A stretch of DNA of 64,000 bases, from the NCBI GenBank assembly GCA_030145245.1, contig JAQYWC010000067.1:62001-126000 (forward strand), read 5' to 3'. The notes beneath the pieces were generated by a model. That model was not told the origin of the DNA and ran no database searches. It saw nothing but the letters and a program-made list of their open reading frames with translations. Shown here one piece after another: positions 50,093 through 61,020 of this stretch; positions within the stretch are counted from its first letter, which is position 1, and each line of letters starts with the position of its first letter. Position numbers and translations under genes: made by a program. The stretch is from Desulfobacterium sp. Lineage in GTDB: Bacteria; Desulfobacterota; Desulfobacteria; Desulfobacterales; Desulfobacteraceae.

Positions 50093-51215
50093 TCATACGG
50101 TCGCCATTTCAACATATATGATGGGCAAATCCTCCGGTGGGCCTGAAACCTATGATAAATGCATCATTCCGGCCTTGATCGACGATGCAGGAAATCGCAT
50201 GCCCCACGTGAACCTGTTTGCCCTGGTCGCCTACCCCGGGGCCATTGACCTGCTGCCGGAAAGATATCGAAACCATTGCCGTATCACAAAGCCCGTTGGG
50301 AAACTGGGTGTGCTCGCCTCTTCCCAGCGCCTCGTCCGTCGACTGGACGCCGGGGTCGTCCACGCCACCTATGTCCTTCCGCCAATTTCAAAAAAAACCC
50401 GAATTGTGGCAACGGTGCATGATATCGGCTTCATAAGAAATCCCGATTTTTTCCCCAAAGCCATCCAATGGCGGCTGGAAAAAAATTTACAGTATATGGT
50501 CAAGCGTGCGGATATTATCGTCACCGTGTCCGAAGCAACACGGACAGACCTGCTGGATATAACCAATCTGAATCCCAGTAAGGTGGTCACCGTTCATAAC
50601 GGGATCGATCCCCTTTTCTCAAAGCCCAAATCAATGTTGGACAACCAGGCGGTATTAGACCTCTATGGCGTAAAAAAGCCCTTCATCCTCTACGCAGGCC
50701 GCCTGCAACCCCGAAAAAACGTGATAAAACTGGTCGAAGCCTATGAACTGCTGCGCCAATCAAATCGATTTGAACATCAGCTGGTTCTTTTGGGGGAACC
50801 CCGGGCTTTTTTGTGGGAAAAGCCCCAGGCCAGGATCCATGCATCGCCCTATCGAAAGGACATTATTCAAACAGGTCATATCCCCTGGGAACACCTTCCT
50901 GGGTTTTATGATGAGGCCAGCGTTTTTTCCTTTGTATCCCGGTACGAAGGCTTCGGTTTTCCTGTGTTAGAGGCCATGAGCCGCGGGTTGCCCGTGGTCT
51001 GCAGCAATACCACAAGCCTGCCGGAAGTTGCCGGAGACGCAGCGGTGTTGGTGTCCCCCCTGGATTCGGAAGAAATTGCCGACGGATTATGCACGGTTTT
51101 ATCAGACGATTCCTTGCAAAAACAGATGATCCAAAAAGGATTTGAACAGGCATCACACTTTTCATGGGATAGAGCCGCTCGATCATTGAATGATATCTAC
51201 CGCAGGCTGTTATAA
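50085..51215 (+). CDS. Glycosyltransferase family 4
   Basis: A 376-aa GT-B enzyme. It has HATYVLPPISKKTRIVATVHDIGF in the acceptor domain, then YAGRLQPRKNVIKLVEAYELL, the EX7E motif EGFGFPVLE and GLPVVCSNTTSLPEVAGDAAVLV. It resembles mannosyltransferases of the WbaZ type, but the sugar cannot be fixed by eye. It starts 8 bp inside the GT2 gene. A 65-bp gap follows, the longest so far inside the glycosyltransferase part of the operon. Confidence 0.92.
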   Translation: MNNHTVAISTYMMGKSSGGPETYDKCIIPALIDDAGNRMPHVNLFALVAYPGAIDLLPERYRNHCRITKPVGKLGVLASSQRLVRRLDAGVVHATYVLPPISKKTRIVATVHDIGFIRNPDFFPKAIQWRLEKNLQYMVKRADIIVTVSEATRTDLLDITNLNPSKVVTVHNGIDPLFSKPKSMLDNQAVLDLYGVKKPFILYAGRLQPRKNVIKLVEAYELLRQSNRFEHQLVLLGEPRAFLWEKPQARIHASPYRKDIIQTGHIPWEHLPGFYDEASVFSFVSRYEGFGFPVLEAMSRGLPVVCSNTTSLPEVAGDAAVLVSPLDSEEIADGLCTVLSDDSLQKQMIQKGFEQASHFSWDRAARSLNDIYRRLL

Positions 51216-51280
51216 CGATTGAAAGCCAGGTGCACCAGGACACTGGAGATGACAAAATAACACATACATAAGCTGAGACA

Positions 51281-52369
51281 ATGGAAAAAAAAAAGATCCC
51301 CAATTTAGAATCCATCCAAGAAAAAAGGCGCTGGCGTCCCATGGCGAAACGGCTTCCACGCTACTTTCAGTCCTTTATACGCCATGCAACGCCCCAAAAA
51401 ATACTCAATGCCCTTCGCGTCGAATGGGATAAAAAAAACAAAAAAAACCGACTGCAGGGCTATCCCTATAAAATCATCATCGATACCTGCAATTTCTGCA
51501 ATCTTCGGTGCCGGTTATGTCCCACGGGCATGAATACCCTGAACCGCCCCAAGGGCTCCATGGACTTTCAAACATATACCAGAATCATGGATCAGCTGAA
51601 ACCCTATGCCTTCGAGGTCTCCTTGCATAACTGGGGAGAGCCTTTCCTGAATCCGGACATTTTTAAAATGATCGAATATAATGTAAACAACCGGATTGGA
51701 ACCAGTCTAAGTTCGAATTTAAAGAATATTACAGATGAGACCATTCTGAAAATAGTCGAGTCCGGCCTGGAGTATCTTGTGGTTTCCATCGACGGCACCT
51801 CCCAGGAGATATATGAGCAGTATCGCACCGGCGGCAATTATGAGCGTGTTATCCAGACCCTCAATGCCATCATTCAAAAGAAAAAAGCCCTTAAAAGCCG
51901 AACCCCCTTTATTGAGTGGCAGTACCTGGTGATGAAGCATAATGAACACCAAATGACAAGCGCCCAGGCCCTGGCCAAGGAGATCGGCGTTGACTTACTT
52001 CGGTTCGCACCGGCGGGGTTACCCTTCGAAGAGTTCTCAAACCAGGAGATGGCAAATAAATGGTTGCCTGAAAACCCGGATTATTGGTATTATGATCCCC
52101 GGGTACTTCAAAATCAAAATTATATTATCAACCAGAAATGCTTCTACCTGTATCGATCCATCACTGTTAATCCCGACGGAGGCGTCTCCCCCTGCTGTGT
52201 GGTGTATGATAAGGCATACGATTTTGGCAACCTTTTACAGCAGGATCTTGAAGAGATCTGGAACAATCAGAAATATAAAAGTGCCAGAGCCCTTTTCGCA
52301 GAACAGGAAAAGGATAATTACATGGAACAAACGGTTTGCAACCAATGCCGGTTATTTCGAAAAGGATGA
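51281..52369 (+). CDS. Radical SAM / SPASM-domain enzyme
   Basis: A 362-aa enzyme. The radical SAM cluster motif CNLRCRLC lies at about residues 75-82 (within DTCNFCNLRCRLCPTG), followed by the barrel elements VSLHNWGEPFLNPDIF and LVVSIDGTSQEIYEQYRTGGNY. The C-terminal SPASM region has VNPDGGVSPCCVVYDKAYDFGNLL and CNQCRLF, which bind auxiliary 4Fe-4S clusters. SPASM enzymes modify peptides or sugars. Its place in an exopolysaccharide operon suggests sugar modification (for example a dehydration or epimerisation), which is inference. AGG-type ribosome signals are weak; ATG 51281 follows GAGACA. The stop overlaps the next gene. Confidence 0.9.
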   Translation: MEKKKIPNLESIQEKRRWRPMAKRLPRYFQSFIRHATPQKILNALRVEWDKKNKKNRLQGYPYKIIIDTCNFCNLRCRLCPTGMNTLNRPKGSMDFQTYTRIMDQLKPYAFEVSLHNWGEPFLNPDIFKMIEYNVNNRIGTSLSSNLKNITDETILKIVESGLEYLVVSIDGTSQEIYEQYRTGGNYERVIQTLNAIIQKKKALKSRTPFIEWQYLVMKHNEHQMTSAQALAKEIGVDLLRFAPAGLPFEEFSNQEMANKWLPENPDYWYYDPRVLQNQNYIINQKCFYLYRSITVNPDGGVSPCCVVYDKAYDFGNLLQQDLEEIWNNQKYKSARALFAEQEKDNYMEQTVCNQCRLFRKG

Positions 52370-52371
52370 AT

Positions 52372-54705
52372 ATGAAACGATCATTCAAGGCCATCGCACT
52401 GGTGATCGGAGTGTCGATTCTCAGTGCCCTGATGATTTCCCCGACCAACGGAGACGTCCATCCCAAATTCTTTTTTCCCATCAACAGCAGCATCTCCTGG
52501 GAAAAGACACCCGACCAGGGGGGCATTTTTTCATGGGAATACGGCTATAATGCAGAACCCGCCGTTTTGACGGGAAATACCGATGCCCCATGGCGACAGT
52601 CATCCCGGATCTATTTTGAAGTGCGAAGCGATCGTGAAGGGGCGCTGGTTCTGCGTTTCAACCAGACAAACGGGAAGGTGTTTTATTCCGTCTTTACCCC
52701 CACCCAGGAATGGCAGGCGATCTCTTTTTATCCAAAAGATATGATCCCCTTTGATTCCGCATCCAATGAACCCATGGATGTATCCCTGCTTGAACACATT
52801 TTTATCGCCGATATGAACGGACCGGATCATGGTAAAAGCGGAGACCGAACCGTATGGATGAAAAATTTTTCCCTGAAAGAGACAATCCAAACGGACCCCG
52901 ATGTTGTCCCCGAAATTCCGCTGCTGGCCTATGGCCCAGGAGGCCGCCTCCTGACCGAACAAGATTTCAAAGCAATGGGTGTATCTGCCGGCCAATGGTT
53001 TTTTGCCACGGATTCCAAACATTCTCCGGTGAAAGTAACGGTTAAGACAGGTACCATTAAGTTGGATGGCGAACCGGCCAGTGTGCCCGTGTTAATCCCC
53101 TCGTCGACATCCCCCTTGACCCTGGAGATCCTCTTCTGGCAAGCCGGTGAATCGTACAAACTGTGGCTGAGAGCCGACGGACGGGGAAAAGGGATTCAAA
53201 ACAGCCTTATAAACGGTTCCATCCTATTGAACCTTGAATTGGCCCATACCCGTTTAAACGAGCTGTTATCATCGGACTATACAAAAGATAAAGCCCTTTC
53301 GGCCCAGCTGAACAGGATGAAAATTCAATTAGAGGGTTTAGACCCCCTTGAATCAACCAAAGAGTGTGCGCAAAAAGCGGACCTCATATTGAAGCAACTG
53401 CTGGATATCAGCCAAAAAAGCGTGGCCGCCCAAAGCCGTGAACGGGTGATGAAGCGGTTGACACCCAAAAATAGAGTGATACTGCCGTTTTCAATGAAAT
53501 CCGACTTGAATAATCAACCATGGGTTCAACTGGTTGAACCGGATTTTCGAATCGGTGTGGTCCAATCCTTTGGATTCGAAGACCCCCAGGAAACAAACAG
53601 CATCCCGGAATATTATGCGAAATTGCGGGAGACGGGATTCAATCATTTTGTATTACCCCTGTTTTGGGATAAAATTGTCGATGAAAAAAATAAATTCACC
53701 CACTGGGAGGATATACTCCAAATCCCCGAACTGGTTTCCCTGGGGTACACGCTTCACACCCATGCGGTCATTCAAGCCGCCAAACCCAAATTCATTGAAA
53801 AACAAAGGGGGGAAGAATTTCGCCTCAGCGCGGAACAACACCTTGCCAAGGTTTTTAAGACCTATCAGCAGGACTATGGTTCTTCCATGCACCTATGGGA
53901 GATCGTTAATGAGCCGTCCAGCAATATCTATGGCGGTTACCGCGTAAAGGATCGCGTCCGTCTGGTTGAAGCATTGATAGCCGCCCATCGGAACATGGCC
54001 CCGGACGCAAAGGTGATGGTAAATGATTATGATTGGCAAAGGGGAATTGACGCCCAGGTCCCTTGGGAGAAAAAAAGAATTACCGGCACCTTGCTCTTTT
54101 ATCAAGCGCTTTTAAAAACCGCAAACCCGCCGGACGTTTTGGGGCTGGAATGGTATCCGGGATTGTCTGTGAACCAGCCGGCATACGGAATTCAACTGTT
54201 TGAGCCCTGCAAAGACCTGTTGGATACGGGAATTGCATGGGATCAGCTCCTTTCTTTGGGCCTGCCGGTCATGATCAGCGAATTCAGTGTTCCCGACCGA
54301 ATGGCGCCATCCGGCAAAAACGGGTATGCCTGGGGCAAATGGGATATGGAGGTCCAAGCCAGGGCAGCAGTGGATTCTTTTTTCCTTGCGCTCAGCAAGC
54401 CGGGTATCACGGGATGGGTCTGGTGGGGAATCACGGATAAAGAACCCTGGAATACCGGCGGTGGATTGTTTGACTCACAGGGGCTTCCCAAGCCGGTCCT
54501 GGAACACCTGGGCAAAGCCATTTCAAGCCTGAAAAAACCATTAAAAACCACCATAAATATATCCAACCAGATATCCATGCCGTCCGTACCGGGGATTTAT
54601 CGTATTTTCTTTTCCAATACACCGGAAAGTGGACGGCTTGTGCGATTGAGCAAAACAGCGTCCGGGGAATTCACACTTGCCCTTGAAAATCAAATCTCTT
54701 TTTAG
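52372..54705 (+). CDS. Secreted GH10-like (clan GH-A) glycoside hydrolase of the exopolysaccharide operon
   Basis: A 777-aa exported protein. The signal peptide is at about 1-30 (AIALVIGVSILSALMI), then a beta-rich, CBM-like N-terminal region to about residue 380. The catalytic TIM barrel (about 385-690) carries the acid/base Glu in WEIVNEPSS (E514) and the nucleophile Glu in VMISEFSV (E637), the clan GH-A pair. The layout recalls xylanase-like GH10 and PslG-type GH39 hydrolases. It probably trims or releases the polymer made by the operon. ATG 52372 is preferred because AAAGG lies six bases upstream; ATG 52366 overlaps the previous stop. A strong terminator follows. Confidence 0.85.
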   Translation: MKRSFKAIALVIGVSILSALMISPTNGDVHPKFFFPINSSISWEKTPDQGGIFSWEYGYNAEPAVLTGNTDAPWRQSSRIYFEVRSDREGALVLRFNQTNGKVFYSVFTPTQEWQAISFYPKDMIPFDSASNEPMDVSLLEHIFIADMNGPDHGKSGDRTVWMKNFSLKETIQTDPDVVPEIPLLAYGPGGRLLTEQDFKAMGVSAGQWFFATDSKHSPVKVTVKTGTIKLDGEPASVPVLIPSSTSPLTLEILFWQAGESYKLWLRADGRGKGIQNSLINGSILLNLELAHTRLNELLSSDYTKDKALSAQLNRMKIQLEGLDPLESTKECAQKADLILKQLLDISQKSVAAQSRERVMKRLTPKNRVILPFSMKSDLNNQPWVQLVEPDFRIGVVQSFGFEDPQETNSIPEYYAKLRETGFNHFVLPLFWDKIVDEKNKFTHWEDILQIPELVSLGYTLHTHAVIQAAKPKFIEKQRGEEFRLSAEQHLAKVFKTYQQDYGSSMHLWEIVNEPSSNIYGGYRVKDRVRLVEALIAAHRNMAPDAKVMVNDYDWQRGIDAQVPWEKKRITGTLLFYQALLKTANPPDVLGLEWYPGLSVNQPAYGIQLFEPCKDLLDTGIAWDQLLSLGLPVMISEFSVPDRMAPSGKNGYAWGKWDMEVQARAAVDSFFLALSKPGITGWVWWGITDKEPWNTGGGLFDSQGLPKPVLEHLGKAISSLKKPLKTTINISNQISMPSVPGIYRIFFSNTPESGRLVRLSKTASGEFTLALENQISF

Positions 54706-54714
54706 AAATCCCGT

Positions 54715-54784
54715 GGCCCCTTACTTCATTCTGCTTGTTTGGACAAAGCAAAGTGAAGTAAGGGGCCCTCTTTTTATTTTTTTT
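54715..54784 (+). terminator. Rho-independent terminator of the exopolysaccharide operon
   Basis: GGCCCCTTACTTCA (54715-54728) and TGAAGTAAGGGGCC (54754-54767) form a perfect 14-bp stem, followed by CTC and a T-rich run to 54784. It lies 9 bp after the hydrolase stop and faces the convergent fadH gene. Confidence 0.92.
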
Positions 54785-54820
54785 AGCCCTGTACATTCTT
54801 CATAGAAACGCGGGCAGCGG

Positions 54821-56869
<2,049 letters not shown>

Positions 56870-56916
56870 TTATGTGTCGGTTCAAATACGAACGGAGGGC
56901 GACCCCGACGGCCGGG

Positions 56917-56943
56917 TAAGGTCTGATTTAAAAAAAGACCTTA
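56917..56943 (-). terminator. Hairpin between the Cys-rich gene and fadH
   Basis: TAAGGTCT and AGACCTTA are exact inverted repeats with an 11-base A/T-rich loop, extendable by CCGGG/ACCGG on the outside. It lies 23 bp beyond the stop of the minus-strand Cys-rich gene, so it probably ends the transporter transcript before fadH. Confidence 0.5.
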
Positions 56944-56966
56944 TACCGGGACCGCCGGGACAAGGA

Positions 56967-57185
56967 TCACTGGTTGCCGAATCCGTTCTGGGCGCTGCAG
57001 TCGGGACACTGCCAGGTGATGCCGTTGCAGGTCATGCCCCACTCGTTTTCATACATGCACTCCTGGCAGATGGCAAAGCCGCACCGGCAGCTCCAGCAAA
57101 AGGTTAATGTCTTACCGCAGCAGTGGCAAACCGTGCCCCGTTTGCTGCGTCGTTTCGCTTTTCTCTTCTCTTGTGCTTCTGTCAT
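56967..57185 (-). CDS. Small Cys-rich zinc-binding protein (72 aa)
   Basis: Seventy-two residues with a very basic N-terminus (KRKAKRRSKRG) and eleven cysteines: CHCC, CWSCRC, CQEC, a single C, and CPDC at the end, a spacing that suggests two structural zinc sites (treble-clef or RING-like). I do not recognise the family. It starts 7 bp after the ZnuA-like gene, which supports a shared transcript and a metal link. A role as cytoplasmic zinc sensor, chaperone or nucleic-acid-binding protein is possible. Confidence 0.7.
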   Translation of the reverse strand: MTEAQEKRKAKRRSKRGTVCHCCGKTLTFCWSCRCGFAICQECMYENEWGMTCNGITWQCPDCSAQNGFGNQ

Positions 57186-57192
57186 AATATTC

Positions 57193-58032
57193 CTACTTAA
57201 ATGCTTCTCTTATCGTCTGGGCCATGGCCGTCAGGTTTGAGATATAATCCTTTGCCAGGGGGTCCAGGGGTACCACGGCACCGTTGATGGCGGTTGCGAT
57301 CTTGTGGGCCGTTCTTGTGTCAAACTGGGGCTGGACAAAGATCACCCGGATCCTTGCGGCCTTGGCCTGTTTAATGAACTTAGTCAGGGCCCGTCCCTTG
57401 GGCGCCTTGCCCCCCACCTCCACGGCCGTCTGGGTCAGGCCGTACCGGTCGGCAAAATAGCCGAACACAGGGTGAAACACAAAGACGGTCTCCCCGGCCA
57501 GGGGCGCAAGGGCCTTGGCAATGGTCCGGTCAAGGCGGTCAAGGTCGGCCAGGAGGCGGTCAAGGTTGGCCCTGAAATAATCGGCGGATTCGGGAGCAGC
57601 TTTACAAAGGGCGTTGCACACGGTTATGGCCTGCTGTTTCACCAGCATGGGACTCATCCAGACATGGGGATCGGTGCCTCCGTTGGCAAACCGCCTCCGG
57701 GTGATTCCTGCTGTGGAGTCCACCAGGGTCAGCCCCTGGGAAGCGCCCTTGATCTTGGGCATGAGCGCCTGCTCAAAGGGCACGCCAATGGAGAAAAAGA
57801 GCTTGGCCCGGGAGAGCTTTACCATCTGTGACGGCCGGGGGGCATAGGTGGCAGGACTCTTGCCCGGGGGAACCAGCACCGCCACTGCCACTTGCTCCTT
57901 GCCGATGCGCTCCACCACATAGGCCTGGGGCTGGATGCTCACAAACACGGACAGGGGGGCTTTTGCCCCGGCCTGGCACGCCGTTGCCAGGGAGATAACC
58001 GCTGCCCATACAATCCATTTCAATCTGCCCAT
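57193..58032 (-). CDS. ZnuA/TroA-like periplasmic metal-binding protein, incomplete metal site
   Basis: A 279-aa exported protein of the cluster A-I metal-binding family. The N-terminal signal includes LATAC, so it might be a lipoprotein. Family features are PQAYVVERIGKEQVAVAVLVPPG, DPHVWMSP (H123), FHPVFGYFADRYGL (H187) and PLDPLAKDY (D257). The first metal His, normally in P-H-x-Y, is Ala here (A61 in SPATYAP), and the usual His-rich loop is absent. No permease or ATPase gene is next to it. It may bind metal weakly, bind something else, or work with a distant transporter. AAGGAGG precedes the ATG. It lies 74 bp after dctM. Confidence 0.85.
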   Translation of the reverse strand: MGRLKWIVWAAVISLATACQAGAKAPLSVFVSIQPQAYVVERIGKEQVAVAVLVPPGKSPATYAPRPSQMVKLSRAKLFFSIGVPFEQALMPKIKGASQGLTLVDSTAGITRRRFANGGTDPHVWMSPMLVKQQAITVCNALCKAAPESADYFRANLDRLLADLDRLDRTIAKALAPLAGETVFVFHPVFGYFADRYGLTQTAVEVGGKAPKGRALTKFIKQAKAARIRVIFVQPQFDTRTAHKIATAINGAVVPLDPLAKDYISNLTAMAQTIREAFK

Positions 58033-58106
58033 GATCTTGCCTCCTTTATCATTATCAACCTCATTTTAGCTTCTTCACTCCTCTTTTTGGTTCCGGCTTG
58101 TCAAGG

Positions 58107-59396
58107 TTAAGGTGTATATAACCCGGCCTTCACCGGAAGGTAAAGGGAAAGCTCAGGGAAGAGGGAAAGAATGATCAAAACGATCACATCCATGACAATA
58201 AAGGGGATGGCCTGCTTGGCAATGGAGTCCACCGACTCCCCGGTGAGGTTGGCCGCCGTGAACAGGTTCACGCCCACGGGCGGGGTGGCCTGGCCAATGG
58301 CCAGGGCCGAGATAAAGATCACCCCGTACCAGAGGGGATCGATCTTGAATGCGGCCAGCACCGGGATGAGAATGGGCATGATCAGGTAGGAGATGGAGAT
58401 GGCGTCCAGGACCATGCCAAGCCCCAGGAGCAGAAAGTTAATCAGCACGATCATCACCACGGCATTGGGCGAGATATGAAGGATCAGTTCCGCAGCCCTG
58501 TCCACGATGCCGATCACCGAGGCGGCCCAGGTGAAGATGCCGGCAAAGACCACGATGAACATGATCACGCTGCTGGTGACCGATGCATCCACCAAAAGAT
58601 GGAGGAAATCGTTCCAGGTGAGGGAGCGATAGACAAACACGGCCACGAACAGACTGTAGAACACGGCCACCACCGCAGCTTCCGTGGGGGTGAAGATACC
58701 CGAATAGATACCACCAAGGACGATCACCGGCGCCAGGATCGCCCAGATAGACTCTTTCAGGGCGGTGAGGATATCCCCCACAGGCGCCCGCTTGGTATCT
58801 CCCCTGTACCCCCGCTTTCTGGAGACAAAATAGGCCACGATGATGGTGCCGACCCCCGTGAGAATACCGGGCACGATGCCGGCAAGGAAAAGGGCGCTCA
58901 CCGATACATTGGTGATGTTGCCGTAGATGATGAAGGCGATGCTCGGGGGAATGATGATGGAGAGGTCTGCGGCATTGGCGATCAGGGCCCCGGCAAAGCT
59001 CTTGTCATACCCCTGGCGCACCATGGGAACAAAGAGGATCAGGCCCACGGCTGCCGTGGTGGCAGGGCCGGAGCCGGAGAGGGCGCCCCAGAACATGCAG
59101 GTGCACACGGCCACCATGGCAAGGCCGCCCGTGGCCCGTCCCACCAGCAGCTCAAAGAACCGGGCAATGGTCTTGGCAAGGCCAGCCTTGTCCAGGATGA
59201 CGCCGGCCAGTACAAAGAACGGGATGGCAAGCAAGGGAAATGAGGCAATGCCCGAGGAGAAGTTCACCCCCAGCATCTCGATGCCCAGATCAAAGGTGAG
59301 GATGGTGGCAACGGCGGAGATGCCAAGGGAAGTGCCGATGGGCACCCCGAAAAACATGAGAACAAAGAAACTTGCGGCAATGAGAAGAATATCCAT
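58107..59396 (-). CDS. dctM: TRAP transporter large membrane subunit
   Basis: A 429-aa polytopic membrane protein of the DctM/SiaM type with about 12 helices. It starts at MDILLIAASFFVLMFFGVPIGTSLGIS; the open frame upstream is only the dctQ shadow. Family segments include LLAIPFFVLAGVILDKAGLA, GSGPATTAAVGLILFVPMV, IIPPSIAFIIYG and ALAIGQATPPVGVNLFTAA. It carries the substrate with the Na+ gradient. Its ATG overlaps the last base of the dctQ stop (TGATG), so the two are translationally coupled. Confidence 0.94.
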   Translation of the reverse strand: MDILLIAASFFVLMFFGVPIGTSLGISAVATILTFDLGIEMLGVNFSSGIASFPLLAIPFFVLAGVILDKAGLAKTIARFFELLVGRATGGLAMVAVCTCMFWGALSGSGPATTAAVGLILFVPMVRQGYDKSFAGALIANAADLSIIIPPSIAFIIYGNITNVSVSALFLAGIVPGILTGVGTIIVAYFVSRKRGYRGDTKRAPVGDILTALKESIWAILAPVIVLGGIYSGIFTPTEAAVVAVFYSLFVAVFVYRSLTWNDFLHLLVDASVTSSVIMFIVVFAGIFTWAASVIGIVDRAAELILHISPNAVVMIVLINFLLLGLGMVLDAISISYLIMPILIPVLAAFKIDPLWYGVIFISALAIGQATPPVGVNLFTAANLTGESVDSIAKQAIPFIVMDVIVLIILSLFPELSLYLPVKAGLYTP

Positions 59397-59878
59397 CAGT
59401 CGGCCTCCTCCTCGATCTTCAGCCGTTGGACGGCGTCCCTGTAGATCCCCCGGAACACAAAGACTGACAGGACCGGCACGCCTGCATAATAGATCCACAC
59501 GGGAATGCTCAGGGAGGCCGAGGTGGCATGGAAGAGTGTCAGCTCATCATAGATCGCCTGGATCATAAAAACATCCACCAGCACGAATAAAACAGCGCTC
59601 AGCAGGGCACTTGCCAGAACCACGGTTTTCTTGAGTTTTTTGGGAAACAGATTGTAAAAGGTGACCACCCCCAGCTGCCCGCCCCGCTCAAAGGCGATGC
59701 CGCACCCCACTACGGTCATCCAAACAAACATGTTGATGGTGATCTCCTCTGTGGATGCGATGGAGAAGTGGAAAAAATAGCGGCTCACAACATTTGCAAA
59801 GGCAATGAATGCCATTGAAAACAGCAGAATGGCCGTCACCAGGTAATCGAGTCTCAACCCTTGCTTCTCTTTTTCCAT
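59396..59878 (-). CDS. dctQ: TRAP transporter small membrane subunit
   Basis: A 160-aa membrane protein with four helices. It has the DctQ pattern NVVSRYFFHFSIASTEEITINMFVWMTVVGCGIAFERGGQLGV. It associates with DctM. The gene lies 71 bp after dctP with a hairpin in between, which should lower its level relative to the binding protein. Confidence 0.93.
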   Translation of the reverse strand: MEKEKQGLRLDYLVTAILLFSMAFIAFANVVSRYFFHFSIASTEEITINMFVWMTVVGCGIAFERGGQLGVVTFYNLFPKKLKKTVVLASALLSAVLFVLVDVFMIQAIYDELTLFHATSASLSIPVWIYYAGVPVLSVFVFRGIYRDAVQRLKIEEEAD

Positions 59879-59899
59879 ATTTTCTCCCTCCTTAATGCA

Positions 59900-59931
59900 A
59901 AAGCCCCTGGGATCAGGAATCCAGGGGCTTT
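59900..59931 (-). terminator. Intercistronic hairpin dctP-dctQ
   Basis: AAAGCCCCTGG and CCAGGGGCTTT form a perfect 11-bp stem with a 10-base loop, followed on the minus strand by TTTTGCATT. It is a rho-independent-type signal just after dctP, probably a partial terminator that gives excess binding protein. Confidence 0.75.
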
Positions 59932-59949
59932 AAAGTCAATCAGCAGATT

Positions 59950-61020
59950 TTAGTCTGCCATATCCTGTTTTGCGGTTTCGTAAAGCTCTTTTCCGATCTT
60001 TGGCACCCACTTGTCATACACCGGCTCGGTTGCCTGCCTGAAGGCCTTTTCAGCCCCGGGGGTGAGGAAGTTGACCTCCATGCCCTTGGATTCGAGATAA
60101 CGAACCGGATCCGGCACCTCCATCTCGTAGTTGAACTCGTTTTTCAGGATGTTGATGGAGACGTCGCCGTCAAGCCCAGCACGGCACAACGCCTTTTCAA
60201 ACCGGGCAGACTCCCTGGCCGCCTCGGAGATGGCTTTCTTGATGTCGTCCGGGAACTTGTTCCACTGGCGGGTGCCCCAGTAGACCACCACGGGATCCAC
60301 CAGATAGTTCCAGAAGGAGGCATGGTTGTGGTACTGCCAGATCTGCACGGGGATCAGCACGCCCACCGGGTTCTCCTGGCCGTCCACAACCCCCTGCTGG
60401 AACGCGGTCTGGGCATCCCCCCAGTTCATGTTCACGGGATCGGCCCCAAGGGCCCTGAAGGTGTCGATGAAGATGGGGCTTCCCACGACCCTGAGCCTCA
60501 ACCCCTTCATGTCTGCCGGGGTGTTGATAGCCCGCTTGCTGTTGGTCACCTGGCGGAATCCGTTTTCGGCCCAGGCAAGGGGGGTGAGCCCGATCCGCTC
60601 CATCTTCTTGAACAGGACAGCCCCGGTTTTGCCGTTCTCAAGCCGATCCAGGTTCTCAAAGTTATTAATAAAAAAAGGTAGGGAGAAGATGTTCATCTCC
60701 GGGATCACCGGGGAGGAATTGATGGTGGATTCATAGGCGCAATCGATCACCCCCTTGGCCACCATCTGGGGGGATTTGAGCTGGGCCCCTTTTAAAAGGG
60801 AGCTGCCGAAATAGGGCTTGATATGGATCCTGCCCTGGGTCTTCTCAGCGACCAGCTCGCTGAACTTGATGGCCCCCATGCCCCAGTAGAAGCTGGGCCC
60901 CACGTTCACCGTCATCTTGTACTCTTTCTTGAATTTTGCAGCCGTCGCGGGAAGGGCAACCATCACCACAAGCAATGCCGAGACAACTCCGATAACACCT
61001 CGTTTCAACCACGCGTTCAT
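59950..61020 (-). CDS. dctP: TRAP transporter periplasmic binding protein
   Basis: A 356-aa exported solute-binding protein. The signal peptide ends ATAA (about residue 28). It has the DctP motif MKGLRLRVVGSPIFIDTFRALGADPVNMNWGDAQTAFQQGVVDGQENP, whose Arg contacts the carboxylate of the ligand. The start is ATG 61020 behind AAGGAGG; a TTG 21 bases upstream is inferior. The ligand is probably an organic acid. It is the first gene of the dctPQM-znuA-like-Cys-rich set. A GC-rich hairpin (61061-61084) lies in the leader. Confidence 0.93.
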   Translation of the reverse strand: MNAWLKRGVIGVVSALLVVMVALPATAAKFKKEYKMTVNVGPSFYWGMGAIKFSELVAEKTQGRIHIKPYFGSSLLKGAQLKSPQMVAKGVIDCAYESTINSSPVIPEMNIFSLPFFINNFENLDRLENGKTGAVLFKKMERIGLTPLAWAENGFRQVTNSKRAINTPADMKGLRLRVVGSPIFIDTFRALGADPVNMNWGDAQTAFQQGVVDGQENPVGVLIPVQIWQYHNHASFWNYLVDPVVVYWGTRQWNKFPDDIKKAISEAARESARFEKALCRAGLDGDVSINILKNEFNYEMEVPDPVRYLESKGMEVNFLTPGAEKAFRQATEPVYDKWVPKIGKELYETAKQDMAD

